From: an uncultured Prevotellaceae bacterium
GTDB taxonomy: Bacteria > Bacteroidota > Bacteroidia > Bacteroidales > Bacteroidaceae
NCBI GenBank assembly: GCA_900321965.1
Contig: ONYA01000016.1
Span: 1 to 64,000 of the forward strand
DNA length: 64,000 nt
Direction of reading: 5' to 3'
The notes below the pieces were generated by a model that was given only the letters and a program-made list of their open reading frames with translations, was not told the origin of the DNA and did not search any database. Below are positions 7,597 to 15,990 of this stretch, piece by piece. The stretch's first letter is position 1; each line of letters starts with the position of its first letter. Position numbers and translations under genes: made by a program.

Positions 7597-7659
7597 GACC
7601 TTTGCTTACGGCAAACCCGACCTTTGCTTACGGTAAACCTCGGGTTTGCTTACGGTAAA
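7597..7659. repeat. Three iteron-like direct repeats with 22-bp period
   Basis: TTTGCTTACGG followed by YAAA begins at 7601, 7623 and 7645, exactly 22 bp apart (two helical turns). The first two copies share 21 bp with one mismatch; the third keeps the core. They lie directly after the stop of the DUF3987 gene and are followed by a G-rich stretch and an A run. Spacing and position resemble replication-initiator iterons. They could instead be an operator array. Confidence 0.7.
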
Positions 7660-7711
7660 GGGTGGGGGTAAAAAAAGCGGGGAAAGGTTTGGCACTTTCG
7701 CAGGTTTTTGT

Positions 7712-7720
7712 TACCTTTGC
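7712..7720 (+). promoter_or_regulatory. -7 box of the glycosyltransferase operon
   Basis: TACCTTTGC lies 20 bp before the ATG at 7741. Confidence 0.65.
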
Positions 7721-7740
7721 AAAAGAAATAAGAGAGAGGT

Positions 7741-8577
7741 ATGAGAATCATCTGCGACGCGCCGGGACAGACGTGCAACCGTCTTTGGACTTACGTAGCC
7801 AGTGTCGCTCAGTGTATAGCTGAGCGTAAGCGGATGGTGATATTATTCTACGACTGGACCATCGAGGACTTCCCGGACCTGCTACACTGCCCCTTCATCT
7901 ACTATCCGCTCTACCATAAATGGTACTTGGAGCGGGGCAACGGCTGGAACAACTACAAGGGACTGACGTGGAAGGTGACACACAACCGCCGGTGGGACAG
8001 GATATTCAGGTTCCTGGGCTGCACGAAAGGGTGGGGCACGCGCACCGACACGCGCTATCTGACGCAGACGCTGCCCGAGCTGAAACGCATCTTCCGCCCG
8101 AAGGACGAGATCATGCAGAAGGCTGAACAGATGGTCGCCGAACTGCGACAGGAGAACGATATGGTCGTCGGCATACACATCCGCCGGGGCGACTATGCGA
8201 CGTGGAACGACGGCCGCTTCTTCTTCTCGTTAGAAGAGTACCGCCAGTTCATGCTGCGCATCCAGGCGCTGTACAGCGACAAGCGCGTAGGGTTCTTCAT
8301 CAGTTCGAACGAGGACTTCGGGGCCGACACGTTCGAGGGCTGCTGCTGCCGACGCTTCGGCAAGGAGCCTTCAGGCGCCATCCTCGACCTCTATACGCTG
8401 AGCCTCTGCGACCGTATTGCGGGCCCCGTCAGCAGCTTTTCGCGCTGGGCGTCGTTCATCGGCGAGGTGCCGCTCTGCTTCCTCGAAGATAAGGAACAGA
8501 CTTTTACCGACGAGAGCTTTTCGAAAATAGCAGACTTCTTCCACTTCGAGAACGGGAGGGAGATTTACGACTGGTAA
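7741..8577 (+). CDS. GT11-like fucosyltransferase family protein
   Basis: This 278-residue protein carries the HIRRGDY motif (146-152), diagnostic of alpha-1,2-fucosyltransferase-type GT11 enzymes, which bind GDP-fucose there. A later SSFSRWASF segment fits the family's second conserved block. No signal peptide or membrane segment is visible, so it is probably cytoplasmic or membrane-associated. It is co-transcribed with the GT4 gene 4 bp downstream, for surface glycan assembly. Donor and acceptor cannot be proven from sequence. Confidence 0.75.
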   Translation: MRIICDAPGQTCNRLWTYVASVAQCIAERKRMVILFYDWTIEDFPDLLHCPFIYYPLYHKWYLERGNGWNNYKGLTWKVTHNRRWDRIFRFLGCTKGWGTRTDTRYLTQTLPELKRIFRPKDEIMQKAEQMVAELRQENDMVVGIHIRRGDYATWNDGRFFFSLEEYRQFMLRIQALYSDKRVGFFISSNEDFGADTFEGCCCRRFGKEPSGAILDLYTLSLCDRIAGPVSSFSRWASFIGEVPLCFLEDKEQTFTDESFSKIADFFHFENGREIYDW

Positions 8578-8581
8578 CGAT

Positions 8582-9766
8582 ATGAGAATAGCCATCCTGA
8601 CATCGGGCATACTGCCAGTACCTGCCGTACAGGGAGGAGCCGTGGAGAACCTCGTTGACTTCTACCTGGAGTACAACGACCGCCACCGCCTGCACGACAT
8701 CACGGTCTACAGCATCTGGCACCCCGCCGTCAGACAGCACCCGGCCCTCGCGTCCGACGTCAACCACTATCGCTACATCAGCAGCAGCGGCCTTCTGGCA
8801 AAAATCAGGAAATACTGGCTTCGCCGCTCTGCCAACGGCTACTATAACTACACCATAGAGTATTACCTGAACGAAGCCATCCGGCGGTTGCGCCGTAAGC
8901 ACTACGACGTCGTCATCGTCGAGAACCGCCCGGCGTTCAGCCTGAAGCTCACGGGGGTCGTCGACTCAACGTACGTCCTGCACCTCCACAACGACTTCCT
9001 GAACACGGACACGAAGCAGGCCGACCTCATTTTCACCCCCTACAGCCGCATTATCAGCGTTTCCGACTACATCACCGGCAGGGTTCAGCAGATAGCGCCG
9101 ACTCTTCACAGGTGCGAAACCCTGCATAACGCCATCGACACCCACCGCTTCGCCGCCGCCAAGCCCGTCGACCGCGCCAGCATAGGTCTCGCCGCCGATG
9201 ATTTCGTCATCGTCTACAGCGGGCGGCTGAGAAAGGAAAAGGGCATATTGGAACTGGTACAGGCCGTCGGGCAGATGCACGACATCCCCCGGCTGAAGCT
9301 CCTCATTATTGGCGCCAGTTCCTACGGGAGCAACCAGATGCCGTCGCAGTTTGTAAGAAGACTGGAAGAGGCTGCCCGGCCAGTCAGCGACAAGGTGGTC
9401 TTCACCGGCTTCGTCGACTATGCCGACATCCCCTCGTATCTGAAGACGGGCGACGTTGCCGTCGTCCCCTCCCTATGGGAGGAACCCTTCGGACTGACGG
9501 TGCTTGAGGCTATGGCAGCAGGGCTGCCGCTCGTCACGACACGCAGCGGAGGCATTCCCGAAATCTGCGAAGGCGTGGCCACCATCGTCGGGCGCGACGG
9601 CATTGTCGACAACCTGAAAGACGCCATCACCGACCTCTACCACCATCCCGAGAAGCGCCGGCAGATGGCCGCAGCAGCCCTCGACCGCTCCAAGCACTTC
9701 GACAAGGACACCTACGCACGGCAGTTCTTCTCGGCCTTGGAGTCGTATTTCACACCAAACAGGTAA
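8582..9766 (+). CDS. Glycosyltransferase family 4 protein
   Basis: This 394-residue GT-B enzyme has the C-terminal EX7E signature EEPFGLTVLEAMAAGLP and the preceding SGRLRKEKGILELV nucleotide-sugar domain start. The N-terminus MRIAILTSGILPVPAVQGGAVENLV is the usual Rossmann opening. It is coupled to the GT11-like gene (4-bp gap). Its 3' end overlaps the converging acyltransferase gene by 55 bp, an unusually long convergent overlap. Confidence 0.85.
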   Translation: MRIAILTSGILPVPAVQGGAVENLVDFYLEYNDRHRLHDITVYSIWHPAVRQHPALASDVNHYRYISSSGLLAKIRKYWLRRSANGYYNYTIEYYLNEAIRRLRRKHYDVVIVENRPAFSLKLTGVVDSTYVLHLHNDFLNTDTKQADLIFTPYSRIISVSDYITGRVQQIAPTLHRCETLHNAIDTHRFAAAKPVDRASIGLAADDFVIVYSGRLRKEKGILELVQAVGQMHDIPRLKLLIIGASSYGSNQMPSQFVRRLEEAARPVSDKVVFTGFVDYADIPSYLKTGDVAVVPSLWEEPFGLTVLEAMAAGLPLVTTRSGGIPEICEGVATIVGRDGIVDNLKDAITDLYHHPEKRRQMAAAALDRSKHFDKDTYARQFFSALESYFTPNR

Positions 9767-10743
9767 TGGCCCAGGAACGGGCTGAGACGGATGACGTAGC
9801 TCACCGCGAGGCTGACGGCAAGCACCGCCAGCGCCACCACCATGATTGCTAAGAACTCCAGCGACTGCGAGCCGAAGGCCCTCAGCTGCTGACCGTACGC
9901 CATGAGGAAACGCGGCAGGAAAAAGTAGTGCAGCAGATAGATATCCAGCGTGCGGGTGCCTACATACTGCAGTCCGCGCCATAGTGCTCCGCCCTCCATG
10001 CGTGGCGACAACAGGCGGAAACAGGTGAAGACCATCACCATGCCCAGCACGCCGCCACAACTGAAACGCAGGAATTCGAGCCACGGCTCGGCAGGGTGCT
10101 GCGTCAGCGAGATGGCAAAGAAACCGGCGGCGACCGACGCCACCACCCACCAGCGGCTCGTCCACCTGACGAAGTCGTCGAAATGGCGTCGCACCCACGT
10201 ACCTATATAAAAGAATAGGTAGAAACGCCACAGTGCGACACTCAGCAGCCCCGCCCCGTCGAGCAGCCAGCCGTAGTGTCCGCCAACGCGCAGCTCGTGG
10301 CGCCAGGTGTCGTAGACGAAAGCCCCCACCGTGACGGCTAAGGCAAACAGCAACCCCCAGCGGCGGCAGCAGCGAACGCTGAACATATTCATCAGGAAAA
10401 ACTCGAAGAGCACGAAGGTAAACCAGTAGCCGCCCTTCAGCGTGCCCGTCTGATGGAAGAACTCCGGCGGCGGTGCCAACAGCAGCAGGAAGATGACCGT
10501 CGGCACTATCTGTACCATGAACTTCCGGCGCGTCACCTGCCAGAACGGGCGGCTGCTGACCGGCTCGAACAGCCAGCCGCTGATAAAGAAGAAGCACGGC
10601 AGGCGGAAGAGGTAGAAAATGCGGTTGAAACCCATCAGGGAGTCGCCCAGACAGAAATGGCAAACATGGGAATAGACGACGAGAATCATCGTCATTCCGC
10701 GCATCGCGTCGATATAGGATATGCGTCGTCCACTGCCCATCAT
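9712..10743 (-). CDS. Acyltransferase family 3 membrane protein
   Basis: This 343-residue polytopic protein opens with the typical RRISYIDAMRGMTMILVVYSH motif of acyltransferase-3 (OatA/NodX-type) enzymes, which acetylate exopolysaccharide or O-antigen sugars. Multiple hydrophobic helices follow. The ATG at 10743 was chosen because it overlaps the upstream GT4 stop as ATGA; the in-frame start at 10776 would lie inside that gene. Confidence 0.83.
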   Translation of the reverse strand: MMGSGRRISYIDAMRGMTMILVVYSHVCHFCLGDSLMGFNRIFYLFRLPCFFFISGWLFEPVSSRPFWQVTRRKFMVQIVPTVIFLLLLAPPPEFFHQTGTLKGGYWFTFVLFEFFLMNMFSVRCCRRWGLLFALAVTVGAFVYDTWRHELRVGGHYGWLLDGAGLLSVALWRFYLFFYIGTWVRRHFDDFVRWTSRWWVVASVAAGFFAISLTQHPAEPWLEFLRFSCGGVLGMVMVFTCFRLLSPRMEGGALWRGLQYVGTRTLDIYLLHYFFLPRFLMAYGQQLRAFGSQSLEFLAIMVVALAVLAVSLAVSYVIRLSPFLGHYLFGVKYDSKAEKNCRA

Positions 10744-11858
10744 GCCTCCGTCAGTTCCCCAAACAACGTTAACCACTGGGGCATCACCTCGTCGGCCGAG
10801 AAGCGGCGGGCACTGCCGACGGCAGCACAGCCCATACGCCGACAGAGCGCCTCGTCGTCCATCAGGCGGCTCATCCTGTCGGCAAAGCCCTGCATGTCGC
10901 CCTCTTCAACAAGAAACCCGTTACGCCCGTCCTCGACGATGGTCCGCGGCCCGTAGGGACAGTCGAAAGCCACCACCGGCAGACCGCACGACATAGCCTC
11001 GGCCATCACGAGGCCAAAGGGTTCGTAGAGCGACGTGAGTATCAGGAAGGCGCTGTCGCAGTAAGCCTCGAAGATGCTGGCCGTAGGCTTGTGGAGCGTC
11101 ACACCCTCAACCCCGCGGGCAGCCTCGGCCACCGCCTCCTGCCGTTCGCCGTCACCGTAGACGTGCAGCTGCCAGCCGGGATGGCGCGGTCCTACACGCT
11201 GCCACAGTTCGACAGCCATTTCAGCACGTTTCTGATAGTCGAAACGCCCCACGAAGATGACGCGTCGCGTCGCTGCATCACCCGTCCGTCCTGTCGGGTT
11301 CTGCTCCACCATATTGGGTATGCAGCGCACCTCGGGCGGCAGCCGTCGCCAGTCGCGGGCGTCGTCCTCGGTCAGCGTCACCACCATACGCGCCCGCTTC
11401 AGCTGCCGGCGCAGTCGCCAGTCGTTGTACGTCCCGCCAATGCCGCCCTGTCCGAACATCTGCCTGTAGATGGAGTGCGACTCCACCACCACCGGCACCC
11501 TGTCGCCGACGGCACGCAGCACCGTAGCGGCATAGCTCGTGGCCACGCAGACCACCACGTCGGCCTGTAGCTCCTCAATCTTCTGACGCAGCCGGTGCGC
11601 CAGCAGCCGCTCCAGCCGCCAGCGCTCCCACAGCCGCCGACAGCCGCCGTAGCGATACTGCCGGTGCAGCCGCACGTCCAGGTCGCAGAGCGTCACACCG
11701 TCGGCCAGCTCGTAAGGCACCTCGTGAGCACCCTGGTCGCAGGTCACGATGCTCACCTGGCAGCCCTCCTGACCTGCCAGCCATCCCGCCTTGTCGACGA
11801 TAATCCGCTCGATGCCGCCCCAGACGGCCAGCGACCTGAAGAAATAAACTATTCTCAT
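10740..11858 (-). CDS. Glycosyltransferase family 4 protein
   Basis: This 372-residue GT-B enzyme has the EX7E block EPFGLVMAEAMSCGLPVVAFD and a RIVYFFRSLAVWGGIERIIV N-terminus with the glycine-rich acceptor loop. The start at 11858 is preferred because the upstream in-frame TTG lies inside the -7 box at 11864-11872. That leaves only about a 3-nt leader. It forms a two-gene operon with the acyltransferase. Confidence 0.85.
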   Translation of the reverse strand: MRIVYFFRSLAVWGGIERIIVDKAGWLAGQEGCQVSIVTCDQGAHEVPYELADGVTLCDLDVRLHRQYRYGGCRRLWERWRLERLLAHRLRQKIEELQADVVVCVATSYAATVLRAVGDRVPVVVESHSIYRQMFGQGGIGGTYNDWRLRRQLKRARMVVTLTEDDARDWRRLPPEVRCIPNMVEQNPTGRTGDAATRRVIFVGRFDYQKRAEMAVELWQRVGPRHPGWQLHVYGDGERQEAVAEAARGVEGVTLHKPTASIFEAYCDSAFLILTSLYEPFGLVMAEAMSCGLPVVAFDCPYGPRTIVEDGRNGFLVEEGDMQGFADRMSRLMDDEALCRRMGCAAVGSARRFSADEVMPQWLTLFGELTEA

Positions 11859-11863
11859 TGGCT

Positions 11864-11872
11864 GCAAAGTTA
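11864..11872 (-). promoter_or_regulatory. -7 box of the leftward GT4 gene (near-leaderless)
   Basis: The minus strand reads TAACTTTGC and ends 5 nt before the ATG at 11858. The region 11873-12042 between this and the rightward rprX promoter is AT-rich and holds no gene. Confidence 0.65.
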
Positions 11873-12042
11873 CATAAAAAGCTTGTAAAAAGAAAGCGAT
11901 TTCATTTGTTTTTTACAAAGAACTATGGAAGTAACGAGGAAAATGGTTTTATATATGCAACTAATATTGTTAATAAGGTTAAATATTATGAAGTAACGGA
12001 AAATAATTAACTTAAATTCCTTTGGTTTTTTAAGATTTTACC

Positions 12043-12051
12043 TACCTTTGC
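12043..12051 (+). promoter_or_regulatory. -7 box of rprX (apparently leaderless)
   Basis: TACCTTTGC ends 3 nt before the ATG at 12055. With the usual Bacteroidota spacing, transcription would begin at or next to the start codon. Confidence 0.65.
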
Positions 12052-12054
12052 AGT

Positions 12055-13623
12055 ATGAAGAAAAGTACAATCTGGCTCATTGCCATCGTCATGGGGTTCT
12101 CGTTCCTCGGGTTGCTCTTCCTCCAGCTCTCGTATGTCGAGCAGATGGTGAAGATGAAGAAAGAGCAGTTCGACGAGTCGGTGAACCGCAGTCTGTACCA
12201 GGCTTCGCGCAATCTGGAGATGAACGAGACGCGCCGCTACCTCGAGAAAGACATCAACGAGACGGAGCGCCGCGCCTTCAGGCAGGACTCTATCATGGCG
12301 CGGTCGGGCCAGCTGAACGACGTCATCCAGCATACGCACCAGTACTCTGTCTCGGGCAAGGACGGCACGATCTACTCGTCGTTCGAGCTGAAGACCATCA
12401 CGACGAAGCCGTCGACCATTCCGAAGGCTATGATCCTGCGCTCCGACCGCAGCACCATCGACGAGGCGTCGAAGTCGCTTCAGGAGATTGTGCGCAACCG
12501 CTATGTCTACCAGAAGGCGCTGCTCGACGAGGTGGTCTACAAGATACTGTATGAGGCCAGCGAGCGTCCGCTGAAGGAGCGCGTCAACTTCAAGCTGCTC
12601 GACCAGGAAATACGCACGCAGCTGCTGAACAACGGCATCAACATTCCGTATCACTTCACGGTGTCGACGACCGACGGCCGCGAGGTCTACCGCTGTCCTG
12701 AGTATACGGACGACGGTCTGCAGTACAGCTACACGCAGGTGCTGTTCCAGAACGACCCGTCGTCGAAGATGGGCGTGGTGAAGATTCATTTCCCGGAGAT
12801 GAGCAACTACATCATGTCGAGTGTGCGCTTCGTCATCCCCGCGCTTATTTTCACCGTCGTGCTGCTCATCACGTTTGTCTTCACTATCGTAGTGATATTC
12901 CGCCAGAAGCGCTATACCGAAATCAAGAACGACTTCATCAACAACATGACGCACGAGCTGAAGACACCTATCTCGAGTATCTCGCTGGCGGCTCAGATGC
13001 TGAACGACGACTCCGTGTCGAAGAGCGCGCAGATGCAGAAACACCTGGGCAGCGTCATCGGCGACGAGTCGCGACGACTGCGCTTCCTCGTTGAGAAGGT
13101 GCTGCAGATGTCGATGTTCGACCGCAAGTCGGTGTCGTTCAAGAAGAAGGAGCTCGACCTGAACGAGCTGTTGGAGCAGATAGCGTCGACATTCTCGCTG
13201 CGCGTCGAGCATACCGGCGGCAAGATCTACATGGAGATTGAGGCTGTCGACTCGGCCATCTACGTCGACGAGGTACACTTCCAGAACGCTATCACCAACC
13301 TGATGGACAACGCCGTGAAGTACCGCAAGCCCGACGAGCCGCTCGACCTCTATCTGCGCACGTGGAACGAGAAGGACCGCCTGTGCTTCTCGATACGCGA
13401 CAACGGTCTGGGTATCAAGAAGGAGAACGTGAAGAAGATCTTCGACAAGTTCTACCGTGTGCATACGGGCAACGTCCACGACGTGAAGGGCTTCGGTCTC
13501 GGACTGGCCTACGTCAAGCGCATCATCGACCTGCACGACGGCGACATCAAGTGCGAGAGCGAACTGGGCAAGGGCACGAAGTTCACCGTCACGCTACCCA
13601 TCCTTCGGGAAGATGCCGAATAG
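12055..13623 (+). CDS. rprX: Sensor histidine kinase, RprX-like
   Basis: This 522-residue kinase has a membrane helix near 6-25, a periplasmic sensor region, and a second helix near 260-283. The HisKA box NNMTHELKTPISS contains the phosphorylated H300. N-, G1- and G2-box elements follow (NLMDNAVKY, IRDNGLGI, GFGLGLAYV). It is paired with the response regulator 67 bp downstream. The rprX name follows the resemblance of the pair to Bacteroides fragilis RprX/RprY. Confidence 0.85.
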   Translation: MKKSTIWLIAIVMGFSFLGLLFLQLSYVEQMVKMKKEQFDESVNRSLYQASRNLEMNETRRYLEKDINETERRAFRQDSIMARSGQLNDVIQHTHQYSVSGKDGTIYSSFELKTITTKPSTIPKAMILRSDRSTIDEASKSLQEIVRNRYVYQKALLDEVVYKILYEASERPLKERVNFKLLDQEIRTQLLNNGINIPYHFTVSTTDGREVYRCPEYTDDGLQYSYTQVLFQNDPSSKMGVVKIHFPEMSNYIMSSVRFVIPALIFTVVLLITFVFTIVVIFRQKRYTEIKNDFINNMTHELKTPISSISLAAQMLNDDSVSKSAQMQKHLGSVIGDESRRLRFLVEKVLQMSMFDRKSVSFKKKELDLNELLEQIASTFSLRVEHTGGKIYMEIEAVDSAIYVDEVHFQNAITNLMDNAVKYRKPDEPLDLYLRTWNEKDRLCFSIRDNGLGIKKENVKKIFDKFYRVHTGNVHDVKGFGLGLAYVKRIIDLHDGDIKCESELGKGTKFTVTLPILREDAE

Positions 13624-13633
13624 GAATTAATAC

Positions 13634-13668
13634 ATTAAACATTAAAGATTAAACATTAAACATTAAAA
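13634..13668. repeat. 7-bp tandem tract between rprX and rprY
   Basis: Five units of ATTAAAC or a variant (ATTAAAG, ATTAAAA) lie head to tail in the 67-bp gap between the kinase stop and the regulator start. Copy-number change would alter operon spacing. Confidence 0.75.
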
Positions 13669-13690
13669 TAAATCGTAAAATTGTAAATCT

Positions 13691-14389
13691 ATGGACGACA
13701 AACTGAAAATTCTTCTTTGTGAAGACGACGAGAACCTGGGAATGCTGCTTCGTGAATACCTGGCCGCCAAAGGCTATGAAGCAGAGTTGTGTGCTGACGG
13801 CGAAGCCGGCTTCAAGGCTTTCCTCAAGACGAAGTTCGACATCTGCGTCCTCGACGTGATGATGCCTAAGAAAGACGGTTTCACGCTGGCTCAGGAAATC
13901 CGCCAGGCGAATGCCGAAATCCCCATCATCTTCCTGACGGCAAAGACGTTGAAGGAAGACATCCTCGAAGGCTTCAAGCTCGGTGCCGACGACTACATCA
14001 CCAAGCCCTTCTCGATGGAGGAGCTCGTGTTCCGTATTGAGGCCATCCTGCGCCGCGTTCACGGCAAGAAGAGCAAGGAGTCGACACTCTACCGCATCGG
14101 CAACTTCACCTTCGACACGCAGAAGCAGCTGCTCTCTATCGGCAACAAGCAGACGAAGCTGACCACGAAGGAGAATGAACTGCTGTCGCTGCTCTGCTCG
14201 CACGCTAACGAGATTCTGCAGCGCGACTTCGCCCTGAAGACCATCTGGATTGACGACAACTACTTCAACGCCCGCTCGATGGACGTCTACATCACGAAGC
14301 TGCGCAAGCACCTGAAGGAAGACCCGCAGATTGAGATCATCAACATTCACGGCAAGGGCTACAAGCTCATCACGCCCGACGAGGATTAA
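13691..14389 (+). CDS. rprY: OmpR-family response regulator, RprY-like
   Basis: This 232-residue protein has a receiver domain with the acidic pocket LLCEDDEN, phosphoacceptor D55 in VLDVMMPKKDG, and the KPF lysine. A winged-helix DNA-binding domain follows (about 130-230, with LTTKENELLSLL and RSMDVYITKLRKHL). It is almost certainly phosphorylated by the upstream kinase. A strong terminator follows. Confidence 0.88.
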   Translation: MDDKLKILLCEDDENLGMLLREYLAAKGYEAELCADGEAGFKAFLKTKFDICVLDVMMPKKDGFTLAQEIRQANAEIPIIFLTAKTLKEDILEGFKLGADDYITKPFSMEELVFRIEAILRRVHGKKSKESTLYRIGNFTFDTQKQLLSIGNKQTKLTTKENELLSLLCSHANEILQRDFALKTIWIDDNYFNARSMDVYITKLRKHLKEDPQIEIINIHGKGYKLITPDED

Positions 14390-14403
14390 AGGCCTCCCTC
14401 TAA

Positions 14404-14429
14404 CCCCCTCCCAAGGAGGGGGCTTTTTT
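14404..14429 (+). terminator. Terminator of rprXY, built from a GC-rich palindrome
   Basis: CCCCCTCC and GGAGGGGG form an 8-bp stem around CAA, followed by C and six T. The arm sequence resembles the GC-rich palindromic element seen inside tamL and tamB. Confidence 0.8.
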
Positions 14430-14437
14430 AGCGAGAT

Positions 14438-14614
14438 ATGAACAGATACGCAAAATACTTGGGAATGGCACTGATAGTCATCGGTGTCATCCTTCTGATT
14501 GTCTGTAAACTGGCCGATTGGCAGTCGAACGCCGAGCTGCTTATCGGCCTGATATGCGTCGTTTTAGGCTACATTCTGCACCTCTGGCTGCAGAAATACG
14601 GTCAGAAGTACTAA
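14438..14614 (+). CDS. Small two-helix membrane protein
   Basis: A 58-residue ORF starts MNRYAKYLGMALIVIGVILL. It has two hydrophobic segments (about 8-23 and 34-50) separated by a short polar loop, and a basic tail. It follows the rprXY terminator and precedes the ribosomal operon promoter. The codon pattern looks coding. I do not recognise a family. Confidence 0.6.
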   Translation: MNRYAKYLGMALIVIGVILLIVCKLADWQSNAELLIGLICVVLGYILHLWLQKYGQKY

Positions 14615-14637
14615 ATACTGTTAAGAAATGGGCATTT

Positions 14638-14665
14638 CTCATTGCTCATTTCTTATTTCTCATTA
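14638..14665. repeat. 7-bp tandem tract upstream of the rpsF promoter
   Basis: Four units of CTCATTT or a variant (CTCATTG, CTTATTT, CTCATTA) end 8 bp before the -7 box of the ribosomal protein operon. Confidence 0.65.
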
Positions 14666-14673
14666 AAAATCAG

Positions 14674-14682
14674 TACCTTTGC
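14674..14682 (+). promoter_or_regulatory. -7 box of the rpsF-rpsR-rplI operon
   Basis: TACCTTTGC lies 47 bp before the rpsF ATG at 14730. Confidence 0.7.
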
Positions 14683-14729
14683 ACCCGCTTTAGAGCAAAC
14701 ATAACATTTTATTAATTATTTAACGTAGT

Positions 14730-15019
14730 ATGAATCAATACGAAACCGTTTTCATTTTAACTCCCGTTTTGTCTGATGATCAGATGAAGGAAACGGCCGC
14801 AAAATTCAAGAAGGTTCTCACCGATAAGGGTGCAGAGATTCTGAGCGAAGAGGCCTGGGGATTGAAGAAGATGGCTTATCAGAAGTGATTAAGACATTGG
14901 AGACTGCCTATCGTCGCGACGAGAAGGTCATCCGTTTCCAGACTGTTAAACTTGACAAGTATGCCGTCGAATACGCTGAGAAGCGTCGCGCCAAGCTTGG
15001 TAAAAAAGAGGAGGCTTAA
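14730..15019 (+). pseudogene. rpsF: Ribosomal protein S6, disrupted by an internal deletion and frameshift
   Basis: Codons 1-50 read as a normal Bacteroidales S6 N-terminus ([20 protein letters not shown] through LKKMAY), then QK and a TGA at 14886-14888. The S6 C-terminus resumes in another frame from 14885 ([20 protein letters not shown] to KKEEA, stop at 15017-15019). By comparison with S6 proteins, the central block of about 18-20 residues is missing, so about 55 nt were lost out of frame. Operon position, promoter and the flanking rpsR and rplI are intact. It could be a true mutation or an assembly defect. Confidence 0.85.
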
Positions 15020-15022
15020 ACT

Positions 15023-15289
15023 ATGGCAGAACAGAGTGAAATCCGCTACCTGAACGCTCCTTCTATCGACACGAAGAAGAAGAAGTATTGCCGCTTCAAG
15101 AAGAGTGGTATCAAGTACATCGACTACAAGGACCCCGAGTTCCTGAAGAAGTTCCTGAACGAGCAGGGTAAGATTCTTCCCCGCCGTATCACCGGCACCT
15201 CGCTGAAGTACCAGCGCCGCGTGGCTCAGGCCGTGAAGCGCGCCCGCCAGATTGCGCTGCTGCCTTACGTAACTGACATGATGAAGTAA
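15023..15289 (+). CDS. rpsR: 30S ribosomal protein S18
   Basis: This 88-residue basic protein has the S18 core ([28 protein letters not shown] and [20 protein letters not shown]). S18 binds 16S rRNA on the platform as a heterodimer with S6. The damage to rpsF just upstream therefore matters directly for this protein. It starts 3 bp after the remnant S6 stop. Confidence 0.96.
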   Translation: MAEQSEIRYLNAPSIDTKKKKYCRFKKSGIKYIDYKDPEFLKKFLNEQGKILPRRITGTSLKYQRRVAQAVKRARQIALLPYVTDMMK

Positions 15290-15311
15290 ACTTGAAGGAG
15301 GACAACGCATT

Positions 15312-15893
15312 ATGGAAATTATACTGAAAGAAGATATTATCGGCTTAGGTTTTAAGAACGATATCGTAAACGTGAAGTCGGGCTACGGCCGTAACTACCT
15401 CATCCCCCAGGGTAAGGGTGTTATCGCTTCGCCGATGGCCAAGAAGATTCTCGCCGAGAACCTCAAGCAGCAGGCTCACAAGCTGGCTGCCCAGAAGGCT
15501 GCCGCCGAGGAGAAGGCTGCCCAGCTCGCTGGTGTGGCTCTCGAGATTGCCGCTAAGGTCAGTGTTACCGGTCAGCTCTACGGTTCTGTAGGTGCTGCTC
15601 AGGTGGCTGAGGAGCTGGCAAAGCTCGGCAAGGAAGTCGACCGTAAGATTGTCACCATGAAGGACGCCAAGAAGGTTGGCGACTACGTGGCTCTCGTGCA
15701 CTTCCACAAGGAGGTTATCGTCGAGATTCCCGTCAAGGTTGTGGCTGAGAACGCTGCCGAGCTGAAGGCTGCTGCCGAGGCTGAGGCTGCTCTGAAGGCT
15801 GCTCCCGTTGCTGAGGCCGCTGAGGAGGTTGCTGAGGAGGAGGTTGCCGCTGAGGAAGCTGCTGCCGAGGAGGAAGCACCCGCTGCAGAATAA
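15312..15893 (+). CDS. rplI: 50S ribosomal protein L9 with an acidic Ala/Glu tail
   Basis: Residues 1 to about 148 are a standard L9: the N-terminal MEIILKEDIIGLGFKNDIVNVKSGYGRNYLIP domain, the long helix, and the C-terminal domain. A tail of about 45 residues, made almost only of Ala and Glu, extends it to 193. The usual length is near 150. A GGAGG lies 11 nt before the ATG. A terminator follows. Confidence 0.95.
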   Translation: MEIILKEDIIGLGFKNDIVNVKSGYGRNYLIPQGKGVIASPMAKKILAENLKQQAHKLAAQKAAAEEKAAQLAGVALEIAAKVSVTGQLYGSVGAAQVAEELAKLGKEVDRKIVTMKDAKKVGDYVALVHFHKEVIVEIPVKVVAENAAELKAAAEAEAALKAAPVAEAAEEVAEEEVAAEEAAAEEEAPAAE

Positions 15894-15955
15894 ATCATAT
15901 CATTAACATTAAATAATTAACCCGCTGTAAGGCGATCATTATTTATTAGAACATT

Positions 15956-15988
15956 AAATCCCGGTGGTTTCCCCATCGGGATTTTTTT
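15956..15988 (+). terminator. Terminator of the ribosomal operon
   Basis: AAATCCCG / CGGGATTT arms with an inner GTGG/CCCA pairing are followed by a run of seven T. Confidence 0.8.
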
Positions 15989-15990
15989 AT

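Noticed and set aside
7597..7659. Iteron-like repeats as a mini CRISPR array
   Set aside because: Repeats are separated by only about 7 bp of non-unique sequence. Periodicity and context fit iterons or operators better.
9473..10663. Minus-strand open frame of 396 codons overlapping the acyltransferase gene
   Set aside because: It is an alternative frame of the same GC-rich DNA. The acyltransferase frame has clear membrane helices and family motifs.
12007..13536. Long minus-strand open frame of 509 codons opposite the rprX kinase gene
   Set aside because: Its translation is a Val/Leu/His/Arg-rich mirror of the kinase gene, without any domain. The plus-strand protein has every histidine kinase box.
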